From contig JAFRCK010000028.1 in assembly GCA_017404385.1 (NCBI GenBank), positions 1-37,581 on the forward strand: 37,581 bases of DNA, written 5' to 3'. Numbering within the stretch: position 1 is the stretch's first letter; each line of letters starts with the position of its first letter. A program made the position numbers and the translations under genes. The DNA comes from Bacilli bacterium. Its GTDB lineage: Bacteria > Bacillota_I > Bacilli_A > RF39 > UBA660. Shown here piece after piece: positions 32,342 to 37,581 of this stretch. The notes beneath the pieces were generated by a model. That model made no database searches. It was not told the origin of the DNA and saw nothing but the letters and a program-made list of their open reading frames with translations.

Positions 32342-33475
32342 ATGGCTGAGAAGAAAAAAGTTGAAGAAACTGAAAAAGTAGAAGAAAAAAAGCCAAGAGT
32401 AAAAAAGAATACTACCGCTATAGATAGTAGGTGTCCATCTTGTGGATCTAAATTAACTTTTAGTCCTAAAAAGAATAAATGGACTTGTAAATATTGTAAT
32501 AGTGAATTTACTATAGAAGAACTTTCTACTAAGTATAAATCAGCTGCTTCTAAAGAAAAGAATAAACATGAAGATTTAGAAGAAGATGAAGGTAATTATT
32601 TTGAGTATAATTGTCCAGATTGTGGAGCAATTATAGTAGCCGATGAGCAAACAAGTGCGACATTCTGTGTATATTGTGGTAATACAGCAATTTTAAAAAA
32701 TAAATTAGCAGGTAAATTTCATCCTAAGTATATTATTCCATTTAAAACAGAAGTAGAAGAAGCAAAAAAGGCTTTTAAGAATATTTCTAGAGGAAGAATG
32801 TTTGTTCCTAAAGGATTTAATAATGAAGAAAATATTGAAAAAATAAGAGGTATTTATATACCATTTTGGTTATATAACATTATGTATACCGCAACTATTG
32901 ATGCTAAAGGCGATGATGTAACTCATTGGAGAGTTGGAAGAACACATTATACTAAAACTGATACATATGATATGCATAGAAAAGGTAATATGATTTTTGA
33001 AAAGGTACCAGTTGATGGTAGTACTAGATTTGATAACGATTTAATGAATTCAATTGAACCATTTGATTATAAAGATCTAGTTGAATATAATCATGCTTAT
33101 TTATCAGGATTTTTAGCTGAAAAATATGATGTTGATGAACAAGATAGTTATGATGATGCAAAAAGAAGAGTAGAAAACTCTGGAGAAAGAGAAATTCTTA
33201 ATACATGCCATCATGGTGCTCCAAGGGTATATAATAAAGATATAAATAATGTTGTTAAGGATTTTTATTATGTATTACTACCAGTATATATGGTTAATGT
33301 TAAATATATGGGTAAGTATTATACATTTGCTATGAATGGTCAAACTGGTAAGTTTGTTGGAAACATACCTTTAAATAAGAAAAAAGTATTTTTGGTAACA
33401 TTATTATCTTTATTAGTTTGTTTTGGGTTAGCTTTCTTAATAATGTGTATAGCATTTGTAATAGGAGGTAAATAA
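32342..33475 (+). CDS. Membrane-anchored double zinc-ribbon protein
   Basis: This 377-aa protein has two TFIIB/TFIIS-like zinc ribbons: CPSCGSKL ... CKYCNSEF (~31-57) and CPDCGAII ... CVYCGNTA (~91-116). A mixed domain of ~200 residues follows (KYIIPFKTEVEEAKKAF; PKGFNNEENIEKIRGIYIPFWLYN). The end is hydrophobic (about 350-374), so the bulk faces the cytosol. Proteins of this layout are usually hypothetical and sit next to TPM-domain genes, as here: the next ORF starts one base after the stop. Function unknown; the pair may act together at the membrane. Confidence 0.72.
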   Translation: MAEKKKVEETEKVEEKKPRVKKNTTAIDSRCPSCGSKLTFSPKKNKWTCKYCNSEFTIEELSTKYKSAASKEKNKHEDLEEDEGNYFEYNCPDCGAIIVADEQTSATFCVYCGNTAILKNKLAGKFHPKYIIPFKTEVEEAKKAFKNISRGRMFVPKGFNNEENIEKIRGIYIPFWLYNIMYTATIDAKGDDVTHWRVGRTHYTKTDTYDMHRKGNMIFEKVPVDGSTRFDNDLMNSIEPFDYKDLVEYNHAYLSGFLAEKYDVDEQDSYDDAKRRVENSGEREILNTCHHGAPRVYNKDINNVVKDFYYVLLPVYMVNVKYMGKYYTFAMNGQTGKFVGNIPLNKKKVFLVTLLSLLVCFGLAFLIMCIAFVIGGK

Positions 33476-33476
33476 T

Positions 33477-34409
33477 ATGAAGAAGATTAAGTATTTATTA
33501 ATTTTAATGATATTATTACTTCCAATAGGAGTTAGTGCTAGCGCTAACACTAAAGAAAGAACTAGTGAGAATAATTATGGCGTTAGTAAAAAATGGGATA
33601 TGGATGATAAAAAATGGGAATATGCCAAGAGTACACCATATGTAGATGCAAGTGAAAAAATATATGATTTTTCTGATATTCTAACAGATCAAGAAGAACA
33701 GGAATTGTATAATAGAATTAAACCACTTATAGATGAATATAAAATGGAAATAATAATATTAACATATGATTATCCATATACAGAAGATAGTCAAAATTCA
33801 TATTTTGTATCTGATTTCTATGATTTTAATGATTTTGGGTTAGACTTTGAACATTATAGTGGGGTAGTATTCTTTAGAAATACATATGCGGTTGATAGAT
33901 ATTTTGATATGTTATCATTTGGTGATGCACAATTAACTTATTATGATACAAGAATGTCTAATATATTAGATAGTGTTTATCCATATATATCAAATAATAG
34001 ATATTTAGAAGGATTTAATAAATGGATTGACTATATAGAACAATACCATACTTCAAATGATAATATTTCTCAAGATTATTATGTAGATGATATGGGTTAT
34101 TTAAAAAAGAAGTTTAATCCAGTAAAATATATCCCAGGATGTGCAATATTCTCAATAATAGTAACTTTAATATTTATTGTAGTTAATGTTAAAAAGAATA
34201 AAATGGTTAGAACTGCCACTCAAGCTTCACAGTATTTAAATCAAGAATCATTTAAAATACTAGAACAAAGTGATAAATTAATTCATTCTCATGTTACATC
34301 ATGGACTGAATCAGATACTTCAAGTTCAGGTGGTGGAGGTGGAGGACATTCATCATTTAGTGGACATTCTGGTGGAGGTTTCTCATCAGGTGGAGGAAGA
34401 CACGGTTAG
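33477..34409 (+). CDS. TPM-domain membrane protein with Gly/Ser/His-rich tail (YgcG-like)
   Basis: This 310-aa protein has a signal peptide (1-~24, ending GVSAS) and a TPM domain (~50-200; YDFSDILTDQEEQELYNRI is its usual start). A transmembrane segment lies at ~219-238, followed by a cytosolic part ending in a Gly/Ser/His-rich tail (SSGGGGGGHSSFSG and onward). TPM domains include thylakoid Psb32-like and YgcG proteins; some have phosphatase-like folds, but function in bacteria is unclear. It is coupled to the zinc-ribbon gene. Confidence 0.82.
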   Translation: MKKIKYLLILMILLLPIGVSASANTKERTSENNYGVSKKWDMDDKKWEYAKSTPYVDASEKIYDFSDILTDQEEQELYNRIKPLIDEYKMEIIILTYDYPYTEDSQNSYFVSDFYDFNDFGLDFEHYSGVVFFRNTYAVDRYFDMLSFGDAQLTYYDTRMSNILDSVYPYISNNRYLEGFNKWIDYIEQYHTSNDNISQDYYVDDMGYLKKKFNPVKYIPGCAIFSIIVTLIFIVVNVKKNKMVRTATQASQYLNQESFKILEQSDKLIHSHVTSWTESDTSSSGGGGGGHSSFSGHSGGGFSSGGGRHG

Positions 34410-34413
34410 GATA

Positions 34414-34442
34414 TTGACATATAACTTAATTTGGTATAAAAT
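34414..34442 (+). promoter_or_regulatory. Promoter of the T-box-CYTH-gltX operon
   Basis: TTGACA (34414-34419) is followed by TATAAAAT (34435-34442); taking TAAAAT (34437-34442) as the -10 gives the ideal 17-nt spacer. Confidence 0.65.
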
Positions 34443-34454
34443 CTTAATAAATTG

Positions 34455-34650
34455 AGTGAAAGAAGAGTAAAATAATTAAATTATTATAGAGAGTCTATGT
34501 ATGGTGAAAATAGATATAATTGTTATTTGAAGAAACTTTCATATATCAATAATCGTTAATTACGTTATAATTAAAAGAGCATAGAGTTTCTATGAAGTAA
34601 GGTGGTACCGCTAGAGATAGTCCTTACATCATAGGGACTTTTTTTATTCT
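34455..34650 (+). promoter_or_regulatory. T-box riboswitch, predicted tRNA-Glu specific
   Basis: The leader holds the canonical T-box AAGGTGGTACCGC at 34599-34611. A stem I region contains AGAGAG and GGTGAAAATAGA, and GAAGAAAC at 34529-34536 contains GAA (glutamate) as the specifier in either register. The terminator hairpin AGTCCTTA ... GGGACT with a T tract (about 34619-34648) follows. Uncharged tRNA-Glu would stabilise the antiterminator and let RNA polymerase reach the CYTH gene and gltX. The Glu call agrees with the downstream enzyme. Confidence 0.92.
34619..34648 (+). terminator. Regulated terminator of the T-box
   Basis: AGTCC (34619-34623) pairs with GGGACT (about 34634-34639) and runs into TTTTTTT; it competes with the antiterminator formed around the T-box sequence. 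Confidence 0.8.
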
Positions 34651-34662
34651 AAGGAGGGGTAT

Positions 34663-35205
34663 ATGCATACAGAAATAGAAGAGAGAATCTTAGAGATAGA
34701 TAAAGATAAGATGATTAAAAAACTAGAAAAACTTGGAGCAAAAAAGGTGGGTGAATGGATACAAAGAAGATATACATACGACTTTGTACCTAAAAGATAT
34801 GGTGAGTGGATAAGACTTAGAACTAATGGTGAAGAAACAACAATAACTTATAAAAAAGTAGAATCTAGTAAAATAGATGGAACAAAAGAATTAGAAATAG
34901 TAGTATCTAGTTTTGAAGATGCAAATGAAATGCTAAAACTTTTAGGATATAATCCAAAAAATTATCAAGAAAATAAAAGAATAAGATATTATTTAAATGA
35001 TGTAGAAATTGATATTGATACTTGGCCAATGATTCCAACATATATGGAATTAGAAGCAAGTTCTATAGATAAAATTAAAGAATTAGAAGATCTACTAGAA
35101 GTAGATAAAAGTAAAATAACAACTCTATATTGTGACGATATAGCAAAAGAGATTTATGGAATAGATATAAATAGTTTTAAAGAATTAAAATTTAAGGAGG
35201 AATAA
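34663..35205 (+). CDS. CYTH-domain protein
   Basis: This 180-aa protein starts with the CYTH signature EIEERIL (ExExR/K) and continues with RRYTYDFVPKRYGEWIRLRT, TITYKKV, KELEIVV, KRIRYYLNDVEIDIDTWP and MELEASS. These alternating acidic/basic strands line the triphosphate tunnel of the fold. CYTH enzymes include inorganic triphosphatases, thiamine triphosphatase and class IV adenylyl cyclases; the reaction here cannot be chosen from sequence. AAGGAGGGG precedes the ATG. It is the first gene of the T-box operon, two nt ahead of gltX, so it responds to glutamate-tRNA charging. Confidence 0.85.
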   Translation: MHTEIEERILEIDKDKMIKKLEKLGAKKVGEWIQRRYTYDFVPKRYGEWIRLRTNGEETTITYKKVESSKIDGTKELEIVVSSFEDANEMLKLLGYNPKNYQENKRIRYYLNDVEIDIDTWPMIPTYMELEASSIDKIKELEDLLEVDKSKITTLYCDDIAKEIYGIDINSFKELKFKEE

Positions 35206-35207
35206 AT

Positions 35208-36866
35208 ATGACTAATAAAGAATATGCTGATTTACTTTTACCAGGGGTAGAACATACATGGGAAGAATATGAAAAAATGTATCCAGAAAGAGATTTGCCT
35301 GAAGGAGCAATGGTAACTAGATATGCACCAAGTCCAACAGGTTTTGTACATATTGGAGCTTTACTTGTATCATTTTTAAATGGAAGATTCTCTTCTCAAA
35401 CAAATGGAGTTTGTTATTTAAGAATAGAAGATACAGATCAAGAAAGAAGTGTAGAAAATGGTATTTTATCAATTATTAACAGTTTAAACTCATTTGGTGT
35501 TTCATTTGATGAGGGACCTATTTCAGAAACTGAAGAACAAGGTAAATATGGTCCATATATTCAAACTAAAAGAGCGGATATTTATAGGGCATATGCAAAA
35601 AGACTTATAGAAGAAGATAAAGCTTATGCTTCATTCTTATCTAAAGAAGAATTAGATGAAATAAGAGAACAACAAATGAAATCTAAACAAAGAATAGGTA
35701 TATATGGTAGATACGCTAAAGATAGAAATCTATCTAAAGAAGAAGTATTTGATAGAATCAATAAAGGAGAAAAGTTTATAATTAGAATTAAATCTCCTGG
35801 TAGTTTCTTTAATAAGATAAAAGTAAATGATTTAATAAAAGGGACAATGGAAGTACCAGAAAATGATATTGATGAAGTAATTATAAAAAGTGATGGAATT
35901 CCAACATATCATTTTGCATCTGTAATAGATGATCATTTAATGCATACAACACATGTTATAAGAGGAGATGAATGGTTATCATCTTTACCTAAGCATATTC
36001 AATTATATGAAATGTTAGGATTTAAAGCACCAAAGTTTGCTCACATAGCTCCTTTAACTAAAAATGATAACGGTCAAATAAGAAAACTAAGTAAAAGAAA
36101 AGATCCAGAAGCTGCAGTTGATTATTTTACTGAAGATGGAGTACCAAAGGAAGCAATAATGCTTTATTTAGCTACAGTTGCTAATTCTAATTTTGAAGGT
36201 TGGCTTGATCAAAATCCTAATGGAAAAATTGAAGATTTTAAATTTGATTTTAAGAAATGTTCTTCATCTTCCGGTACATTATTTGATTTACCAAAGTTAT
36301 ATAATATATCTAAAAACTATATAAGTAGATTAACTAAAGAAGAAGTATATGATAGAACATTAGAATATGCATCTAAATATGATTCTGAATTTAAAGAAAT
36401 ATTAGAAAAATATCCAGAATATTCAAAAGATATATTTAATATAGAAAGAGAACAAAAAAAACCAAGAAAAGATTATGAAAAGTTTTCGGATGTTAAAAGA
36501 CAAGTTTGGTATATGTTTGATGAATTATTTGATAAATATAAAGACGAATATGGTTATGATTATCAAAGTATTACTGATAAAGAAGAAATTAAGAATATTA
36601 TAAATACATATGTAGATAAATATTATGATGAAAATGATGATAAAGATACTTGGTTTAATAAGATAAAAGAATTAAGTGAAGAATTAGGTTATGCTTCTAA
36701 TATGAAAGATTATAAAGAGAATCCAGATAACTATAAAGGTTCAGTTGCGGATATATCAACAGTAATAAGAGTAAGTGTTACTACAAGAAGTCAAACACCT
36801 GATTTATATGATATTTTACGTTTACTTGGTATAGATAAAATAAAAGAAAGATTTAATTTATTATAA
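35208..36866 (+). CDS. gltX: Glutamyl-tRNA synthetase
   Basis: This 552-aa class I synthetase charges tRNA-Glu. The HIGH-type motif is APSPTGFVHIG (~44-54) and the KMSKS-type motif is KLSKRKDPEA. RIEDTDQERS is also diagnostic of GluRS/GlnRS. The extra N-terminal ~40 residues (YADLLLPGVEHTWEEYEKMYPERDLPEG) and the long C-terminal helical part make it a longer form than Bacillus GltX (~480 aa). AAGGAGGAATAA sets the start. It lies under the Glu T-box with the CYTH gene. Confidence 0.96.
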   Translation: MTNKEYADLLLPGVEHTWEEYEKMYPERDLPEGAMVTRYAPSPTGFVHIGALLVSFLNGRFSSQTNGVCYLRIEDTDQERSVENGILSIINSLNSFGVSFDEGPISETEEQGKYGPYIQTKRADIYRAYAKRLIEEDKAYASFLSKEELDEIREQQMKSKQRIGIYGRYAKDRNLSKEEVFDRINKGEKFIIRIKSPGSFFNKIKVNDLIKGTMEVPENDIDEVIIKSDGIPTYHFASVIDDHLMHTTHVIRGDEWLSSLPKHIQLYEMLGFKAPKFAHIAPLTKNDNGQIRKLSKRKDPEAAVDYFTEDGVPKEAIMLYLATVANSNFEGWLDQNPNGKIEDFKFDFKKCSSSSGTLFDLPKLYNISKNYISRLTKEEVYDRTLEYASKYDSEFKEILEKYPEYSKDIFNIEREQKKPRKDYEKFSDVKRQVWYMFDELFDKYKDEYGYDYQSITDKEEIKNIINTYVDKYYDENDDKDTWFNKIKELSEELGYASNMKDYKENPDNYKGSVADISTVIRVSVTTRSQTPDLYDILRLLGIDKIKERFNLL

Positions 36867-36878
36867 TTAAATCTTTTT
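36847..36878 (+). terminator. Rho-independent terminator after gltX
   Basis: AAAGATTTAATT (36847-36858) and AATTAAATCTTT (36865-36876) form a 12-bp stem with a 6-nt loop; T residues follow. Confidence 0.75.
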
Positions 36879-36883
36879 TATGT

Positions 36884-36889
36884 TATAAT
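36884..36889 (+). promoter_or_regulatory. -10 box for the Nudix gene
   Basis: TGTTATAAT gives TATAAT at 36884-36889, followed by AGAGGGTGATAGG and ATG at 36909. Confidence 0.5.
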
Positions 36890-36908
36890 TATTCTAGAGG
36901 GTGATAGG

Positions 36909-37436
36909 ATGAGAGAAATAGTATTTAATAAGTCTAAATTAAAAGAAGATGAAATAACTGAGGTATTAGAAAAATCTAGAATAGTACTTAGAAATAGTAA
37001 TGATGAAATAGTTCTTACTAGATTTGGTAGAGTTTATTTTTTACCTGGTGGAAAAATAGAAGCTGGTGAAAGTCCAGTTGATACTATTAAAAGAGAAGTA
37101 ATGGAAGAAACTAATATAAATATATTATTAGATGATATAGAACCATTTGTTGTAGTAAAGAATTATTTGAGAGACTATGAAACTCATGAAGGTACAATTG
37201 TTAACAGATTGTTAATAACATATTATTTTACTGGTTTTACTACAGATGAAAATATTGAGTACTTTAATCTTACAAAAGTAGAAAAAGAGGATAATTTAAG
37301 AGGTTTCTTTATTGATTTAGAAGAAGGAATAGAATTATTATCTGACTATAATAAAGATGATCCAAGAGCAACTTATTTAGCAAAAGAAACACTTAAAGTA
37401 CTTGAGGAATATAGTAACAAAGAAGAAGAGGAATAG
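36909..37436 (+). CDS. Nudix hydrolase
   Basis: This 175-aa protein has a complete Nudix box around residues 47-69: GGKIEAGE, then REVMEETNI, fitting Gx5Ex7REUxEExGU apart from the terminal G. The family hydrolyses nucleoside diphosphates linked to another group; substrate not determinable. The first ~25 residues and the acidic C-terminal ~30 are extensions. AGAGGGTGA precedes the ATG. No terminator is seen before the IS that follows, so its transcripts may read into the IS. Confidence 0.9.
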   Translation: MREIVFNKSKLKEDEITEVLEKSRIVLRNSNDEIVLTRFGRVYFLPGGKIEAGESPVDTIKREVMEETNINILLDDIEPFVVVKNYLRDYETHEGTIVNRLLITYYFTGFTTDENIEYFNLTKVEKEDNLRGFFIDLEEGIELLSDYNKDDPRATYLAKETLKVLEEYSNKEEEE

Positions 37437-37478
37437 TATTTATAAATTGAAAAGTTAAGTGTCCAAAAAGGACATAAA

Positions 37479-37554
37479 AAAAGACACATAGAATTACCTA
37501 TGATACAATGTAAGTGACGAAACTTATATTGGAGGTAATAAATATGTGTCTTTT
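37479..37554 (+). promoter_or_regulatory. 12-bp inverted repeat enclosing the transposase start codon
   Basis: AAAAGACACATA (37479-37490) and TATGTGTCTTTT (37543-37554) are exact reverse complements. The right arm contains the ATG at 37544. The internal promoter lies between the arms, so only transcripts entering from outside contain both and can fold over the start codon. Confidence 0.7.
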
Positions 37555-37581
37555 AAATTATAACAAAAAATCAAAAAAATA
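37544..37581 (+). CDS. Partial transposase, N-terminus only
   Basis: The frame reads MCLLNYNKKSKK and then leaves the window. The short basic beginning after a strong GGAGGTAATAAAT site fits an IS transposase, possibly IS30-type, but 12 residues are too few to prove a family. Confidence 0.4.
   Translation, partial: MCLLNYNKKSKK

Larger units (their letters stand above)
37456..37581 (+). mobile_element. Left end of an insertion sequence, cut by the window edge
   Basis: AAGTGTCCAAAAAGGACAT (37457-37475) has a small dyad (GTCC-AAAAA-GGAC) and looks like an IS terminal region. A promoter-like TGATACAAT lies at 37501-37509, and a strong TTGGAGG ribosome binding site precedes an ORF running off the end. 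Only one end is visible, so family and target duplication cannot be checked. Confidence 0.5.

Noticed and set aside
1..37581. CRISPR array
   Set aside because: No regularly spaced direct repeats of 20-40 bp were seen; the inverted repeats are isolated terminators and operators.
1..37581. tRNA or rRNA genes
   Set aside because: No cloverleaf with a conserved TTC-arm or rRNA-like GC-rich block was noticed in the intergenic stretches; not exhaustively folded by eye.
1..37581. Mycoplasma-type genetic code (TGA as Trp)
   Set aside because: Conserved Trp positions are encoded by TGG, conserved genes contain no in-frame TGA, and cca ends at a TGA inside the next ribosome binding site; code 11 fits.

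Overview
The window is a very AT-rich chromosomal segment from a spore-forming, walled, low-GC Gram-positive bacterium. It is probably an uncultured member of the Bacilli near the Erysipelotrichia/RF39-type gut lineages; that placement is inference. Supporting features are a SpoIVA homologue, a SpoVIF-like protein, diaminopimelate epimerase, AddAB, a T-box ahead of gltX, DnaD, EngB/Der and purine-rich ribosome binding sites. Most genes lie on the + strand. Many have a TATAAT box within about 10-30 nt of the start codon and a U-tailed hairpin directly after the stop.

Layout. 1-10.4 kb is housekeeping and small membrane proteins: a PreA-like dihydropyrimidine dehydrogenase, a GGDEF protein, an SDR oxidoreductase, guanine deaminase, pyruvate kinase, engB, der and spoVIF. 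spoIVA begins at 10402, but after codon 122 it is cut by an element of about 8.16 kb (about 10765-18922). The second part of spoIVA resumes at 18923 and runs to 20029. 20.1-24.5 kb holds HU, the CCA-adding enzyme, dnaD (with an apparent A8 frameshift), a three-repeat protein of unknown function and a DUF308 membrane protein. 24.6-32.3 kb holds a small UvrD-like helicase, dapF and addB-addA. 32.3-34.4 kb is a zinc-ribbon membrane protein paired with a TPM-domain protein. 34.4-36.9 kb is a T-box(Glu)-CYTH-gltX operon, then a Nudix hydrolase. The right edge enters an insertion sequence.

The main result is the spoIVA-intervening element. It carries an AbiEi/AbiEii toxin-antitoxin pair, a 913-aa surface protein, an unknown 282-aa protein, an HTH protein, two tiny ORFs and a large serine recombinase whose gene ends about 40 bp before the right junction. 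The junctions share only TGGT. Joining them there rebuilds an uninterrupted 489-codon spoIVA in frame. The same exchange gives a circular junction flanked by a perfect 9-bp inverted repeat, as expected of a serine-recombinase attP. This resembles the skin element of sigK: a gene needed only in the mother cell would be restored by excision during sporulation. To my knowledge spoIVA is not one of the commonly cited interrupted sporulation genes.

Other points of interest are the dnaD frameshift, an IS leader hairpin that would hide its own start codon in read-through transcripts, the CYTH protein under glutamate T-box control, and a short AddB with no visible P-loop.
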